Shown here one piece after another: positions 51,019 to 61,677 of a DNA stretch of 64,000 bases. The notes under the pieces were generated by a model. It saw nothing but the letters and a program-made list of their open reading frames with translations, was not told the origin of the DNA and ran no database searches. The position numbers and the translations under genes are program-made. The stretch lies in contig NZ_JAMQHS010000009.1 of assembly GCF_023845585.1 (NCBI RefSeq), positions 1 to 64,000 of the forward strand. Reading direction: 5' to 3'. Numbering within the stretch: position 1 is the first letter of the stretch; each line of letters opens with the position of its first letter. The stretch is from Clostridium sp. CMCC3677. Its GTDB lineage: Bacteria; Bacillota; Clostridia; Clostridiales; Clostridiaceae.

Positions 51019-51561
51019 ATGTCAAGAGTTGGTAGATTACCAATAGCTGTTCCTGCTGGCATAACTGTAACTGTAACACCAGACAACGTTGTTACAGTTA
51101 AAGGTCCAAAAGGTGAATTAGTTAAAACTATGCATAAAGACATAAATATAGCAGTTGAAAACAATGAAGTAATTGTTACTAGACCAAGTGATCAAAAAGT
51201 TCATAGAGCTCTTCATGGTTTAACAAGAGCGTTAATTAATAACATGGTAATCGGAGTTAATGAAGGTTACCAAAAGACTTTAGAATTAGTTGGTGTTGGT
51301 TATAGAGCTCAATTACAAGGCAAGAAACTTGTAATGAACCTTGGATATTCACATCCAGTTGAAATCGAACCTATTGATGGAATCACATTTGAAACTCCTG
51401 CTGCAACTAAAGTAATTGTTAAAGGTATCGACAAAGAAAAAGTTGGTGCTGCTGCAGCTGATATAAGAAAATGGAGATTACCAGAACCATATAAGGGTAA
51501 GGGTATCAAGTTCGAAAACGAAGTGATCAGACGTAAAGAAGGTAAGACTGGTAAGAAATAA
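51019..51561 (+). CDS. rplF: Ribosomal protein L6
   Basis: A 180-residue L6 with two related domains. [26 protein letters not shown] and the C-terminal [19 protein letters not shown] are diagnostic. Ribosome site AGGAGGTG, 72 bases after rpsH. Confidence 0.98.
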   Translation: MSRVGRLPIAVPAGITVTVTPDNVVTVKGPKGELVKTMHKDINIAVENNEVIVTRPSDQKVHRALHGLTRALINNMVIGVNEGYQKTLELVGVGYRAQLQGKKLVMNLGYSHPVEIEPIDGITFETPAATKVIVKGIDKEKVGAAAADIRKWRLPEPYKGKGIKFENEVIRRKEGKTGKK

Positions 51562-51579
51562 TAGGAAGGAGTGAGCTGT

Positions 51580-51939
51580 ATGTTCAAAAAGGTAGACAAA
51601 AAAGCAAGCAGAACTAAGCGTCACCTTAGAGTTCGTAAGAAAGTTTTTGGTACTCCTGACAGACCAAGACTTTCAGTTTTCAGAAGTGAAAAGAATATAT
51701 ACGCACAAATTATAGATGACGTAAATGCTGTTACAATAGTAGCTGCTTCAAGTTTAGATAAAGAATTTTCAACTAATGGTGGAAATAAAGAAGGTGCTAA
51801 ACTTGTAGGTGCAGCTGTAGCTAAGAAAGCTATAGAAAAAGGAATTACTGAAGTAGTATTCGACAGAGGTGGATATGTATACCACGGAAGAGTTCAAGAA
51901 TTAGCAGAAGGCGCTAGAGAAGCAGGCTTAAAATTCTAA
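51580..51939 (+). CDS. rplR: Ribosomal protein L18
   Basis: A 119-residue 5S-binding protein. [18 protein letters not shown] and [20 protein letters not shown] are diagnostic. Start: ATG at 51580, 8 bases after GGAG; the GTG at 51571 overlaps the ribosome site and is less likely. Confidence 0.97.
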   Translation: MFKKVDKKASRTKRHLRVRKKVFGTPDRPRLSVFRSEKNIYAQIIDDVNAVTIVAASSLDKEFSTNGGNKEGAKLVGAAVAKKAIEKGITEVVFDRGGYVYHGRVQELAEGAREAGLKF

Positions 51940-51958
51940 TATACAAGGAGGGAAATAC

Positions 51959-52456
51959 ATGAGAATCGATCCTAGTACACTAGACCTTAAAGAAAAGGTT
52001 GTTGATATAAACAGAGTTACTAAGGTTGTTAAAGGTGGTAGAAACTTCAGATTCAGCGCTCTAGTTGTTGTTGGAGACGAAAACGGACACGTTGGCGTTG
52101 GAATGGGTAAATCTATCGAAATTCCTGAAGCAATCAAAAAAGGAATAGAAGATGCTAAGAAAAACTTAGTAGAAGTTGCAATGTTAGGAACTACTGTTCC
52201 TCATCAAATCAACGGAAAATTTGGAACAGGTAATGTTCTAATAATGCCAGCTAAACAAGGTACAGGAGTTATTGCTGGAGGTCCAGCAAGATCTGTATTA
52301 GAATTAGCAGGTTTAAAAGATGTAAGAGCTAAATCATTAGGTTCAAATAATCCTAAAAACATGGTTAAAGCTACAATAAACGGATTAGCAAGCTTAAGAA
52401 CAGCTGAAGATATAGCTAAATTAAGAGGAAAATCTGTAGAAGAAATATTAGGTTAG
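51959..52456 (+). CDS. rpsE: Ribosomal protein S5
   Basis: A 165-residue S5 at the mRNA entry. [37 protein letters not shown] and [18 protein letters not shown] are standard. Ribosome site AAGGAGGG. Confidence 0.98.
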
Positions 52457-52467
52457 GAGGTATTGCA

Positions 52468-52647
52468 ATGGCTAAACTAAAAATTACTTTAGTAAAGAGT
52501 TTAATAGGTAGAAAAAAAGAACATATCGCTACTGCAAATGCTCTTGGTCTTAGAAAGATTCGTGCTACAGTAGAACATGAGGGAACACCTCAAATTAAAG
52601 GTATGTTAAAGAAAATTGATTACCTATTAAAGGTAGAAGAAATATAA
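52468..52647 (+). CDS. rpmD: Ribosomal protein L30
   Basis: A 59-residue L30, [20 protein letters not shown]... with the family [10 protein letters not shown] stretch (about 22-31). It lies between rpsE and rplO, the conserved spc order. Start: ATG at 52468 with TAGGAGG 7 bases upstream; the ribosome site overlaps the rpsE stop. It is short and easily missed by ORF-length filters. Confidence 0.97.
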
Positions 52648-52670
52648 GAAAATAAGGAGGTGTGCTTAAG

Positions 52671-53111
52671 ATGAAACTTCATGAATTACAACCAGCAGCT
52701 GGAAGTAAGAAGGCTCCAAAAAGAGTTGGTAGAGGTACAGGTTCTGGTTTAGGAAGAAATGCTGGTAAAGGTGAAAAGGGTCAAAATGCAAGATCAGGCG
52801 GTGGAGTAAGACCGGGTTTTGAAGGAGGTCAAATGCCTTTATATAGAAGACTTCCAAAGAGAGGTTTTACAAATATATTTGCTAAAAAATACGTTAGTAT
52901 TAATGTTGATAGATTAAATATATTTGAAAATGGTACTGAGATAACTCCAGAAGTATTACTTGAAAGAAGAGTTGTAAGTAAGGTATTAGACGGAGTAAAA
53001 ATACTTGGTAACGGAAATTTAGAAAAATCTTTAACAGTAAAAGGATGTAAGTTCTCAAAGTCTGCAATAGAAAAGATCGAAGCAGCTGGAGGAAAAGTTG
53101 AGGTGATTTAA
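52671..53111 (+). CDS. rplO: Ribosomal protein L15
   Basis: A 146-residue L15 with a glycine-rich N-terminal tail ([20 protein letters not shown]) and [17 protein letters not shown]. Start: ATG at 52671, about 9 bases after AAGGAGGTG; the GTG at 52662 adjoins that site. One base separates its stop from the secY start. Confidence 0.97.
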   Translation: MKLHELQPAAGSKKAPKRVGRGTGSGLGRNAGKGEKGQNARSGGGVRPGFEGGQMPLYRRLPKRGFTNIFAKKYVSINVDRLNIFENGTEITPEVLLERRVVSKVLDGVKILGNGNLEKSLTVKGCKFSKSAIEKIEAAGGKVEVI

Positions 53112-53112
53112 A

Positions 53113-54393
53113 GTGCTTCAAACTTTACGTAACGCATTTAAGGTTTCTGAACTAAGGAAGAAATTTTTTTGGATAATCTTATTGGTTGCAGTTTTCAGGA
53201 TGGGAAGTCATATTCCTGTTCCTGGAATCAATGCTGATTATCTAAAAAGCATATCCCAATCAGGCGGTTTATTAAGCTTTTATGATTTATTATCAGGAGG
53301 AGCTTTTAGTAGATTCAGTATATTTGCATTAGGCGTTATGCCTTATATTAATGCATCAATCATAATGCAATTATTAACTGTTGCCATCCCTCAATTAGAA
53401 CAACTTTCTAAAGAGGGTGAAGATGGAAGAAAGAAAATTCAGAATGCTACTCGTTATGTATCACTTGGAATATCATTTATTCTAGCTTTTGGAATATATG
53501 CAACTATTTCTAATAGTGGAGCTACAGCAGGAATAAAGACTAGTGAAATGTTAGTTATAATATTTGCATTAGTTGTAGGATCAACTTTCTGTATGTGGTT
53601 AGGTGATCAATTAACTGTTAATGGAATTGGAAATGGAACTTCAATATTAATTTTTGTTAATATAGTTTCAAGAATTCCAATGACTATGGGTTCAATTGCT
53701 GCTTCTAAACAAGCAGGAAATGTGAGCATAATAGAGATCGCATTATTTGCAGCATTCTTTGTTGCATTGTTAGCTATTGTACTTTATTTCTCATTAGCTG
53801 AGAGAAGAATACCAGTTCAATATGCTGGTAAAGCTGTTGGCGGAAGTAAAATGATGAGAAATCAAACAAGTCACATACCATTAAGTATTATAGGGTCAGC
53901 AGTTATTGCAATAATATTTGCAATGTCTGTTATGGATTTCCCTAGAACAATAGCTACTTTTGTTCCGAATAAAAGTTGGGCAATGTGGATTTTAACTAAT
54001 AAAACATGTGTTTTTAATTCTGAAAGTTGGATGTATGTAGTGTTATACGCTATACTTACATTATTCTTCACATGGTTCTATACACAAATAACGTTTAAGC
54101 CAGATGAAATGGCTGAAAACTTGCATAAATCTACAGGATTTATACCAGGTGTAAGACCAGGAGAAGCTACAACAAGATATTTTGAAAGAATTCTTAATAG
54201 AGTTTCAGTAATAGGTGGAACATTAGCAGCTATTTTAGCAGTAACACCAACTATAGTTCAAAATTATACAGAATTTAAAAATATATCTTTCTCAGGAACG
54301 GCACTTTTAATCATTATAGGTGTAGCATTAGATTTCAACAGACAAGTTGAATCACAAATGACAATGCGTCACTATAAAGGATTTCTAAAATAG
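53113..54393 (+). CDS. secY: SecY, preprotein translocase channel
   Basis: A 426-residue membrane channel with ten predicted helices. The plug region (GINADYLKS), signature loops [18 protein letters not shown] and the cytosolic loop [14 protein letters not shown] (ribosome/SecA contact) are present. Start: GTG at 53113 with GAGGTG upstream in rplO. Partner secE is at 27881-28111. Confidence 0.98.
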   Translation: MLQTLRNAFKVSELRKKFFWIILLVAVFRMGSHIPVPGINADYLKSISQSGGLLSFYDLLSGGAFSRFSIFALGVMPYINASIIMQLLTVAIPQLEQLSKEGEDGRKKIQNATRYVSLGISFILAFGIYATISNSGATAGIKTSEMLVIIFALVVGSTFCMWLGDQLTVNGIGNGTSILIFVNIVSRIPMTMGSIAASKQAGNVSIIEIALFAAFFVALLAIVLYFSLAERRIPVQYAGKAVGGSKMMRNQTSHIPLSIIGSAVIAIIFAMSVMDFPRTIATFVPNKSWAMWILTNKTCVFNSESWMYVVLYAILTLFFTWFYTQITFKPDEMAENLHKSTGFIPGVRPGEATTRYFERILNRVSVIGGTLAAILAVTPTIVQNYTEFKNISFSGTALLIIIGVALDFNRQVESQMTMRHYKGFLK

Positions 54394-54418
54394 ATTAAGT
54401 AAAATGGAGATGAAGCCC

Positions 54419-55066
54419 GTGAAGATAGTATTACTAGGTCCTCCAGGAGCAGGAAAAGGAACACAGGCAAAATCAATTAGCAATAGATATTCAATACCCC
54501 ATATTTCTACTGGAGACATTTTTAGAAAAAATATTTCTGAAAATACTCCACTTGGTATGGAAGCAAAAAGCTATATGGATAAAGGTTTATTGGTTCCAGA
54601 CGAAGTAACAATTAATATGGTTAAGGATAGATTACAACAAGAAGATTGTTTATCAGGATATCTATTAGATGGTTTCCCAAGAACTGTAGCACAAGCTGAA
54701 GCTCTTAATGAGTTCCTTGAAAATAGAAACGAACAATTAGATACAGCATTATTAATTGATGTACCTAGTGAGTTTATATTAGAAAGAATGACAGGCAGAA
54801 GAGTTTGTACATCATGTGGAGGAAGTTTTCATATTAAATTTAACCCACCAAAAATTGATGGAAAATGTAACTTGTGTGGAAGTGATATCGTACAAAGAAA
54901 AGACGATACAGTTGAAACTGTAAAGGAAAGAATCGATGTATATGATAAACAAACACAACCACTAATTGAATTTTACAAGAGTAAAAATTTACTTTCAATG
55001 GTAGATGGTACAAAAGCTATTGATCAAGTATTTGAAGATATTTGCAAATTATTAGGAGAGCAATAA
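54419..55066 (+). CDS. adk: Adenylate kinase
   Basis: A 215-residue enzyme equilibrating ATP, ADP and AMP. P-loop [10 protein letters not shown] (7-16), AMP site (STGDIFR), DGFPRT, and a long LID carrying four cysteines (CTSC...CNLC), the zinc-stabilised Gram-positive type. Start: GTG at 54419, 6 bases after GGAGATG; the ATG at 54404 would add five residues and sits at the ribosome site. Order secY-adk-map-infA is conserved. Confidence 0.97.
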   Translation: MKIVLLGPPGAGKGTQAKSISNRYSIPHISTGDIFRKNISENTPLGMEAKSYMDKGLLVPDEVTINMVKDRLQQEDCLSGYLLDGFPRTVAQAEALNEFLENRNEQLDTALLIDVPSEFILERMTGRRVCTSCGGSFHIKFNPPKIDGKCNLCGSDIVQRKDDTVETVKERIDVYDKQTQPLIEFYKSKNLLSMVDGTKAIDQVFEDICKLLGEQ

Positions 55067-55069
55067 AAC

Positions 55070-55819
55070 ATGATTATTATCAAAAATGATGATGAAATTG
55101 CTTTAATGAGAAAAGCAGGTAGAATAGTAGCTGAAACATTATTACTATTGGAAGAAAAAATAAAGCCTGGTATAACTACTGCAGAATTAGACAGGGTAGC
55201 AGAAGAATTTATAACTAAGCATGGAGCGAAACCTTCCTTTAAAGGATTATACGGTTTTCCTTCGTCACTATGTATTTCTGTGAATGAGCAAGTAGTTCAT
55301 GGAATACCAGGAAATTATAAAATAAAAGATGGTGACATAGTTAGTATTGACTGTGGAGCTTTCATTGATGGTTTCCATGGAGATGCAGCAAGGACCTTTC
55401 CAATTGGAGAAGTTACAAATGATGCTAAGAGATTAATAGATGTAACAAAAGAAAGTTTCTTTCGAGGTATAAAATATGCCAAAGAAGGAAATAGATTAGG
55501 TAATATATCACACGAAATACAAAACTACATTGAGGCAGCAGGTTTCTCAGTAGTAAGAGACTTCGTAGGTCATGGGATTGGAAGGAAACTTCATGAAGAT
55601 CCCGAAGTGCCTAACTTTGGAAGAGAAGGCAAAGGAACTAAATTACTTAATGGAATGGTATTAGCCATAGAACCTATGGTTAATATGGGAAACTGTAAAG
55701 TTAAAACTTTAAGTAATGGATGGACAGTTGTAACGGCAGATGCTACTTTATCTGCACATTATGAAAATACGGTTGCAATTTTGCCAGATGGACCAGAGAT
55801 ATTAACACTTATTAAGTAG
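55070..55819 (+). CDS. map: Methionine aminopeptidase, type I
   Basis: A 249-residue enzyme removing N-terminal Met from new proteins. The five metal ligands are recognisable: D in VSIDCGAFIDG, D in FHGDAARTF, H in VGHGIGRKLHE, E in AIEPM and E near YENTVAIL. H in VVHGIPG is the conserved substrate-binding His. Three bases after adk; its ribosome site GGAGAG is inside adk. Confidence 0.98.
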   Translation: MIIIKNDDEIALMRKAGRIVAETLLLLEEKIKPGITTAELDRVAEEFITKHGAKPSFKGLYGFPSSLCISVNEQVVHGIPGNYKIKDGDIVSIDCGAFIDGFHGDAARTFPIGEVTNDAKRLIDVTKESFFRGIKYAKEGNRLGNISHEIQNYIEAAGFSVVRDFVGHGIGRKLHEDPEVPNFGREGKGTKLLNGMVLAIEPMVNMGNCKVKTLSNGWTVVTADATLSAHYENTVAILPDGPEILTLIK

Positions 55820-55907
55820 AAACAGAGTGTTGCTTAGTTATAAATTTGCATGATACCATTTAGTTAAGTGCTAATTTATTACTAAGGTAATCATCGAGGT
55901 GAAAATT

Positions 55908-56189
55908 TTGCAAAGCAATGACTTGATTGGGAAAATAGTACTTTCAAAAGCAGGAAGAGATATAGAACATTTATATGTTATTGTTAGGCAACTAGATGAC
56001 AAGTATGTTTTGTTATCTAATGGAAATACAAAAACAGTAAATAAGCCTAAGAAGAAAAAACTTAAGCATTTAAATATATTAGAAAAAGTAGATGAACAAC
56101 TTAAATCATCTATACAAGTATGCGATAAAAGTACTGATTTAAAAATTAAGAGATTTCTAAAACTTAGAAGCATTGTTAAGGAGGGTTGA
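55908..56189 (+). CDS. KOW-domain RNA-binding protein (L14e-like family)
   Basis: A 93-residue basic protein, [18 protein letters not shown]..., with a KOW-like beta fold followed by a lysine-rich linker ([12 protein letters not shown]). Family members occur between map and infA in many Firmicutes; the function is unproven, though ribosome or RNA binding is likely. Start: TTG at 55908, 6 bases after GAGGTG; the GTG at 55899 lies in that site. Confidence 0.85.
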   Translation: MQSNDLIGKIVLSKAGRDIEHLYVIVRQLDDKYVLLSNGNTKTVNKPKKKKLKHLNILEKVDEQLKSSIQVCDKSTDLKIKRFLKLRSIVKEG

Positions 56190-56196
56190 TTACCTT

Positions 56197-56415
56197 ATGT
56201 CAAAAGATGATGTTATAGAAATGCAAGGTACAGTACTAGAATCTTTACCAAATGCCATGTTCCAAGTTGAACTTGAAAGTGGCCATAAAATTCTAGCACA
56301 TATATCAGGAAAATTAAGAATGAACTTCATTAGAATTCTACCAGGCGATAAGGTTACAGTGGAGCTTTCTCCATATGACTTAACTAGAGGAAGAATTACA
56401 TGGAGAGCAAAATAA
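56197..56415 (+). CDS. infA: Translation initiation factor IF-1
   Basis: A 72-residue OB-fold factor: [20 protein letters not shown] and [19 protein letters not shown] are diagnostic. It blocks the A site during initiation. Start: ATG at 56197, 11 bases after AAGGAGGG; the upstream ATG at 56173 reads through the ribosome site and is rejected. Confidence 0.98.
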   Translation: MSKDDVIEMQGTVLESLPNAMFQVELESGHKILAHISGKLRMNFIRILPGDKVTVELSPYDLTRGRITWRAK

Positions 56416-56456
56416 GATAGAGATAATTAACTTTATATCTATCATCAGAAATATGA

Positions 56457-56582
<126 letters not shown>

Positions 56583-56625
56583 TGATCAATTTTACAATAA
56601 ACTTACATTATAAGGTTAAATAATA

Positions 56626-56654
56626 TTGACATTTTCTTAAAAGTCAAATATGAT
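56626..56654 (+). promoter_or_regulatory. Promoter of the alpha operon
   Basis: TTGACA (56626-56631), 17-base spacer, TATGAT (56649-56654). Confidence 0.88.
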
Positions 56655-56675
56655 TATATAGTCGTTTAATTAATT

Positions 56676-56730
56676 GCAATAGATTTTTAGGAGCGGCTGC
56701 AATAGAGAAGTCTATTGGCCTAAAATTTTT
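56676..56730 (+). promoter_or_regulatory. rpsM leader with terminator and mutually exclusive pairing
   Basis: TTTTAGG (56685-56691) pairs with CCTAAAA (56719-56725), followed by five T: a terminator. Inside is CAATAGA (56700-56706)/TCTATTG (56711-56717). A second CAATAGA at 56677-56683 can also pair with TCTATTG, which would open the terminator. This is a candidate attenuator for rpsM-rpsK-rpsD-rpoA-rplQ. S4, encoded in this operon, is the usual regulator in bacteria; its role here is inference. Confidence 0.7.
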
Positions 56731-56787
56731 ATATAATTTTTAAATCAAACTTTTATGCATTTCAATTATCAGGAGGTGTAATTTTTA

Positions 56788-57156
56788 ATGGCAAGAATAG
56801 CAGGTGTTGACCTACCAAGAGAAAAAAGAGTTGAAATTGCTTTAACTTATATCTATGGGATAGGTTTATCAACTTCACAAAAAATCTTATCTACAACAGG
56901 AATTAGTCCTGATGCTAGAGTAAAAGATTTATCAGAAGACGAAGTAAATGAAATCAGAACTTATATAAATAAGAACTTAATGGTTGAAGGTGACTTAAGA
57001 AGAGATGTTGCTTTAAACATTAAGAGATTAGTTGAAATAGGATCATACAGAGGAATAAGACACAGAAGAGGTCTTCCAGTTAGAGGTCAAAAGACTAAAA
57101 CTAACGCTAGAACTAGAAAAGGTCCTAAAAAAACAATGGCTAATAAAAAGAAATAG
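56788..57156 (+). CDS. rpsM: Ribosomal protein S13
   Basis: A 122-residue S13 of the 30S head. [34 protein letters not shown] and [19 protein letters not shown] are diagnostic. Ribosome site AGGAGGTG. First gene of the alpha operon. Confidence 0.99.
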   Translation: MARIAGVDLPREKRVEIALTYIYGIGLSTSQKILSTTGISPDARVKDLSEDEVNEIRTYINKNLMVEGDLRRDVALNIKRLVEIGSYRGIRHRRGLPVRGQKTKTNARTRKGPKKTMANKKK

Positions 57157-57175
57157 TAAGGAGGGAAAATAACTA

Positions 57176-57568
57176 ATGGCTCAAAAAGTTAAGAAAACTA
57201 GAAGAAGAAAAGAAAGAAAAAATGTTGAGCATGGCGCAGCGCACATAAAGTCAACTTTCAATAATTCAATAGTTACTTTAACAGATGCAGCAGGTAATGC
57301 TTTATCATGGTCAAGTGCAGGTGCACTTGGATTCAGAGGATCAAGAAAAAGCACTCCATTTGCAGCTCAAATGGCAGCTGAAACAGCAGCTAAATCAGCT
57401 ATGGAACATGGATTAAAAAGTATAGAAGTTTATGTAAAAGGTCCAGGTTCAGGTAGAGAAGCAGCTATAAGATCTTTACAAGCAGCTGGGTTAGAAGTAA
57501 CTTTAATAAAAGATGTTACTCCAATTCCACACAATGGTTGTAGACCACCAAAGAGAAGAAGAGTTTAA
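57176..57568 (+). CDS. rpsK: Ribosomal protein S11
   Basis: A 130-residue S11 of the platform. [30 protein letters not shown] [13 protein letters not shown] and [14 protein letters not shown] at the end are standard. Ribosome site AAGGAGGG. Confidence 0.99.
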   Translation: MAQKVKKTRRRKERKNVEHGAAHIKSTFNNSIVTLTDAAGNALSWSSAGALGFRGSRKSTPFAAQMAAETAAKSAMEHGLKSIEVYVKGPGSGREAAIRSLQAAGLEVTLIKDVTPIPHNGCRPPKRRRV

Positions 57569-57594
57569 TTTAACGTAATAGGAGGTGTAATTTA

Positions 57595-58215
57595 ATGGCA
57601 AGATATACTGGAGCTACATGCAGATTATGTAGAAGAGAAGGTATGAAATTATTCCTTAAAGGGGATAGATGTTTCACAGATAAATGTGCTTTTGTTAGAA
57701 GAAGCTACGCACCAGGACAACATGGAGCAAGCAAGAAGAAAATGTCAAACTATGGCATTCAATTAAGAGAAAAACAAAAGGCAAGAAGAATATACGGCAT
57801 TTTAGAAGGCCAATTCAGAACATATTATGAAAAGGCTGAACACATGAAGGGTATAACAGGTGAAAACCTACTTAGATTACTAGAAATGAGATTGGATAAC
57901 GTAGTTTACAGACTAGGTTATGGTGCATCAAGAAATGAAGCTAGACAATTAGTTACTCATGGACATTTCTTAGTAAATGGTAAAAAGGTTGACATTTGTT
58001 CATATCATGTTTCAGTTAATGATGTAATTACTGTATGCGAAAAAAGCAGATCAAGTGAAAAGTTTAAGACTTTCGTAGAAAATCCAAAAACTTTACCAAA
58101 ATGGTTAGAAGCTAATGTTGATAACTATGAAGGAAAAGTTGTTACAGAGCCATCAAGAGAAGATATAGATGTGCCTGTTAACGAAACACTTATTGTTGAG
58201 TTATATAGTAAATAA
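57595..58215 (+). CDS. rpsD: Ribosomal protein S4, zinc-binding type
   Basis: A 206-residue 30S assembly initiator. N-terminal C9, C12, C26 and C31 mark the zinc ('C+') form. The S4 RNA-binding domain includes [20 protein letters not shown] and [15 protein letters not shown]. Ribosome site AGGAGGTG. A likely autoregulator of the operon. Confidence 0.98.
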   Translation: MARYTGATCRLCRREGMKLFLKGDRCFTDKCAFVRRSYAPGQHGASKKKMSNYGIQLREKQKARRIYGILEGQFRTYYEKAEHMKGITGENLLRLLEMRLDNVVYRLGYGASRNEARQLVTHGHFLVNGKKVDICSYHVSVNDVITVCEKSRSSEKFKTFVENPKTLPKWLEANVDNYEGKVVTEPSREDIDVPVNETLIVELYSK

Positions 58216-58326
58216 TATATTGAATAAAGTTATATTTGTTAGGCAAATCTATCAAATGATATGCAAATATAGAATCAGTTGCCCTCAAAATAAGGTTGCC
58301 ATTTATAATATAAGGAGGGTTCGTGG

Positions 58327-59274
58327 ATGTTAGAAATCGAAAAGCCAATAATAGAATGTATCGAAGCTAGTGAAGACGGAACTTATGGAAAATACGTTGT
58401 TGAACCACTTGAAAGAGGATATGGTATTACATTAGGAAATGCCCTAAGAAGAATATTATTATCATCTCTTCCAGGAGTAGCAACTAGTTCTGTTAAGATC
58501 GATGGAGTTCTTCATGAGTTTTCTACTGTTCAAGGAGTTAAAGAAGATGTTACAGAATTAATTCTTAATATTAAATCTTTAGCTTTAAGAATGAATGGTG
58601 AAGGCCCTAAAGTTATCTATATTGATGCTAAAGGACCAGGAGAAGTTACTGGAGCAGATATAAAGACTGACGGAGATGTCGAAGTTGTTAATAAGGATTT
58701 ACATATAGCAACTTTAGATGATAATGGAAGACTTTATATGGAGTTAACAGTTAATAGAGGAAGAGGATATGTTACTCAAAATAAAAATAAGAGTGATGAA
58801 TTACCGATTTCAGCAATAGCTGTTGATTCGATTTATACACCAGTAAAGAAAGTTAATTTTACAGTTGACAATACGAGAGTAGGTCAAATTACTGATTATG
58901 ATAAATTAACTTTAGAAATATGGACTAATGGTACTATAAAGATTGATGAAGCTATAAGTTTATCAGCTAAAATCCTTATAGAACATTTTAAATTATTCAT
59001 GTCATTAACTAATAATACTAATGATGTTGAAATAATGATAGAAAAAGAAGAAGATAAAAAAGAAAAAGTACTAGAAATGACTGTAGAAGAACTTGATTTA
59101 TCAGTTAGATCATATAACTGTTTAAAGAGAGCTGGAATTAACACAGTACAAGAACTTGCTACTAAATCAATGGATGATATGATGAAAGTCAGAAATCTAG
59201 GAAAGAAATCTTTAGAAGAAGTTGAGAGAAAACTTAAAGAGTTAGGTTTATGCTTAAAACTAAACGATGAGTAA
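58327..59274 (+). CDS. rpoA: RNA polymerase alpha subunit
   Basis: A 315-residue subunit. N-terminal dimerisation domain with [20 protein letters not shown], linker about 230-245, and C-terminal domain with [16 protein letters not shown] and [15 protein letters not shown], which contacts UP elements and activators. Ribosome site AAGGAGGG. 111 bases after rpsD, with no gene in between. Confidence 0.99.
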   Translation: MLEIEKPIIECIEASEDGTYGKYVVEPLERGYGITLGNALRRILLSSLPGVATSSVKIDGVLHEFSTVQGVKEDVTELILNIKSLALRMNGEGPKVIYIDAKGPGEVTGADIKTDGDVEVVNKDLHIATLDDNGRLYMELTVNRGRGYVTQNKNKSDELPISAIAVDSIYTPVKKVNFTVDNTRVGQITDYDKLTLEIWTNGTIKIDEAISLSAKILIEHFKLFMSLTNNTNDVEIMIEKEEDKKEKVLEMTVEELDLSVRSYNCLKRAGINTVQELATKSMDDMMKVRNLGKKSLEEVERKLKELGLCLKLNDE

Positions 59275-59286
59275 GGAGGTAAATCC

Positions 59287-59628
59287 ATGGCAGGTTATCG
59301 TAAGTTAGGTCTACCTACAGACCAAAGAAGAGCTATGCTAAGAAATCTTGTTACAAGTTTATTAAAACACGGCAAAATCGAAACAACTGTAACAAGAGCT
59401 AAGGAAACTAGATCTCTTGCAGAAAAAATGATTACTCTTGGAAAAAGAGGAGATCTTCATGCTAGAAGACAGGCATTAGCTTTTATACAAGAAGAATTAG
59501 TTGTTAAAAATTTATTTGATAACGTAGCTCCTAAATACGCTGAAAGAAATGGCGGATATACAAGAATGTATAAAAAAGGTCCTAGAAGAGGAGACGGAGC
59601 TGAAGTAGTAATACTTGAATTAGTATAA
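59287..59628 (+). CDS. rplQ: Ribosomal protein L17
   Basis: A 113-residue L17. [40 protein letters not shown] and [19 protein letters not shown] are standard. Ribosome site AAGGAGG adjoins the rpoA stop. Last gene of the alpha operon; a terminator follows. Confidence 0.99.
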   Translation: MAGYRKLGLPTDQRRAMLRNLVTSLLKHGKIETTVTRAKETRSLAEKMITLGKRGDLHARRQALAFIQEELVVKNLFDNVAPKYAERNGGYTRMYKKGPRRGDGAEVVILELV

Positions 59629-59635
59629 CTAATAA

Positions 59636-59665
59636 GGGGATTAAGTTTAAACTTAGTCCCCATTT
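59636..59665 (+). terminator. Terminator of the alpha operon
   Basis: GGGGATTAAG (59636-59645) with CTTAGTCCCC (59652-59661), one wobble, then ATTTT. The 59666-59882 gap holds one promoter and is otherwise A/T-rich and empty. Confidence 0.88.
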
Positions 59666-59742
59666 TAACATATAAAAATATAAAACTAATATATTATAGA
59701 GTACTTTTTGTAAAATCATAGAAAAAATTTCATATTTTTTTA

Positions 59743-59770
59743 TTGAACTTACAATATTTTATTATATAAT
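59743..59770 (+). promoter_or_regulatory. Promoter of the ecf operon
   Basis: TTGAAC (59743-59748), 16-base spacer, TATAAT (59765-59770), about 110 bases before ecfA1. Confidence 0.7.
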
Positions 59771-59882
59771 TAACTTAGCTAATTTTATGTATATACATCA
59801 AGGTGTAATATTATGTAAAGTTTTGATTATATTTAAAGTTTTGTATAATGTATTAGTAAGTATAATTTATGGAGGTTAAACA

Positions 59883-60734
59883 ATGAATCAGGAAATGGTT
59901 AATTGCACTGATGTATCCTTCAAATATATCAGAAATGAAGAAGGCTCAAGAGAAGAAAAATATGCACTTAAAAATGTTAACCTTAAAGTTAAAAAAGGGG
60001 AATTTTTAGTAGTATTAGGCCATAATGGATCAGGTAAATCCACTATAGCTAAACATATGAATGCATTACTTACTCCAAGTAGCGGTACTGTAATAGTAGA
60101 TAGTTTAAGTACTAGTGATGAAAATAATTTATGGGAAATAAGATCTAGAGCGGGAATGGTTTTTCAAAATCCTGATAATCAATTAGTTGCAACGATTGTT
60201 GAAGAAGATGTGGCTTTTGGACCTGAAAATTTAGGCGTAGAAGCAAAAGAAATAAGAAAAAGAGTTGATGATAGCTTAGAAAAAGTTGGAATGAGTGAGT
60301 ATAAAAGACATGCACCACATCTTTTATCAGGTGGTCAAAAGCAAAGAATTGCAATAGCGGGAATATTAGCAATTCAACCTAAATGTATAATTTTTGATGA
60401 GCCAACAGCTATGCTAGACCCATCTGGGAGAAAAGATGTTTTAAAAACTATAAAAGATATAAATGAAAATTATGGTATTACTATAGTTTTAATAACTCAT
60501 TATATGGATGAAGCAGCTCAAGCAGATAGAATTGTAGTTATGGATGGTGGGGAAGTTAAAATGGAAGGAACACCAAAAGAAATTTTTCCACAAGTTGAAA
60601 TGATGAAGAATATAGGATTGGATGTACCACAAGTTACAGAGTTAACTTATGAACTTAGAAAAGAAGGAATAGACATTCCAAAAGAAATATTAAATGTAGA
60701 TGAGATGGTGAATGCGATATGTCAATTAAAGTAG
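59883..60734 (+). CDS. ecfA1: ECF transporter ATPase EcfA1
   Basis: A 283-residue ABC ATPase energising vitamin and micronutrient uptake with many different S-components. Walker [10 protein letters not shown] (about 46-54), Q-loop VFQNPDNQL, signature LLSGGQKQR (about 141-149), Walker [14 protein letters not shown] and H-loop ITHYMDEA. Ribosome site GGAGG. It overlaps ecfA2 by 16 bases. Confidence 0.96.
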   Translation: MNQEMVNCTDVSFKYIRNEEGSREEKYALKNVNLKVKKGEFLVVLGHNGSGKSTIAKHMNALLTPSSGTVIVDSLSTSDENNLWEIRSRAGMVFQNPDNQLVATIVEEDVAFGPENLGVEAKEIRKRVDDSLEKVGMSEYKRHAPHLLSGGQKQRIAIAGILAIQPKCIIFDEPTAMLDPSGRKDVLKTIKDINENYGITIVLITHYMDEAAQADRIVVMDGGEVKMEGTPKEIFPQVEMMKNIGLDVPQVTELTYELRKEGIDIPKEILNVDEMVNAICQLK

Positions 60735-61585
60735 AAAATTTAACACATATATATATGCCTAAAACACCTTTTGAAAAAGTTGCTTTGGATAATGTTAATA
60801 TAGAAATAAAAGATGGTGAATTTGTAGCATTAATTGGACATACAGGTTCTGGAAAATCTACTTTTATTCAACATTTAAATGGTCTGCTAGAGGCTACAAG
60901 TGGAACTATAATCGTTGACGGGCTTGATATAACAAAAAAACAAATAAATCTAACTGATGTAAGAAAAAAGGTTGGACTTGTATTTCAATATCCAGAATAT
61001 CAAATATTTGAAGAAACTATAGCAAAAGATATAGCTTTTGGACCTAAAAATTTAGGATTAACTGAAGATGAAATAAAAACTAGAGTAATTGAATCTATGA
61101 ATATGGTTGGATTAGATTATGAGACATATAAAGACCAATCTCCCTTTGACTTAAGTGGAGGACAAAAGAGAAGAGTAGCCATAGCAGGTGTTATTGCTAT
61201 GAAGCCAACTACATTAATATTAGATGAACCAACAGCGGGATTAGACCCTAAAGGAAGAGATGATATATTAGAACAAATTTCTAAACTTCATAAAGAATAT
61301 AATATGACTATTATATTGGTTAGTCATAGTATGGAAGATGTAGCTAAAATAGCTGAAAGAATAGTTGTTATGAATCATGGTAAGGTTGCATTACAAGGGA
61401 AACCTTCAGAAGTATTCAAGGAAGTAGATAAATTAGAAAAGATAGGTTTAGGAGTTCCTCAAGTTACATATTTGGTAAGAGAACTTAGAAAAAAAGGGTT
61501 TAAAATATCAGATGATGTTTTTACAATAGAAGGGGCTAAAAAGGAATTACTAAGAATCTTGAAAGAAAAAAATAAATATTTATAA
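60719..61585 (+). CDS. ecfA2: ECF transporter ATPase EcfA2
   Basis: A 288-residue ABC ATPase, partner of EcfA1. Walker [10 protein letters not shown] (about 41-49), Q-loop [10 protein letters not shown], signature DLSGGQKRR, Walker [13 protein letters not shown] and H-loop VSHSMEDV. The ATG is inside ecfA1, with translation probably coupled. An 85-base gap with a short ORF precedes ecfT. Confidence 0.96.
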   Translation: MSIKVENLTHIYMPKTPFEKVALDNVNIEIKDGEFVALIGHTGSGKSTFIQHLNGLLEATSGTIIVDGLDITKKQINLTDVRKKVGLVFQYPEYQIFEETIAKDIAFGPKNLGLTEDEIKTRVIESMNMVGLDYETYKDQSPFDLSGGQKRRVAIAGVIAMKPTTLILDEPTAGLDPKGRDDILEQISKLHKEYNMTIILVSHSMEDVAKIAERIVVMNHGKVALQGKPSEVFKEVDKLEKIGLGVPQVTYLVRELRKKGFKISDDVFTIEGAKKELLRILKEKNKYL

Positions 61586-61620
61586 ATTAATATTACTCTT
61601 AAATTAAGAGAGGAGGAATT

Positions 61621-61677
61621 TTGCCAAAGCACATATCAACTAAGTGGTTATTGGCAATAATTAAATTAGTATGTTAA
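61621..61677 (+). CDS. Short upstream ORF overlapping the ecfT start (putative)
   Basis: TTG at 61621 lies 4 bases after a strong AGGAGG (61611-61616) and opens 18 codons ([18 protein letters not shown]), ending at TAA 61675-61677, inside the first codons of ecfT. TTGCCAA (61621-61627) and TTGGCAA (61651-61657) can fold it into a hairpin. ecfT lacks its own ribosome site. Translation and coupling are inference. Confidence 0.45.
   Translation: MPKHISTKWLLAIIKLVC

Noticed and set aside
61586..61677. Frameshifted or truncated N-terminus of ecfT
   Set aside because: ecfT already has the complete family N-terminus ([20 protein letters not shown]), and the upstream frame has no EcfT similarity.
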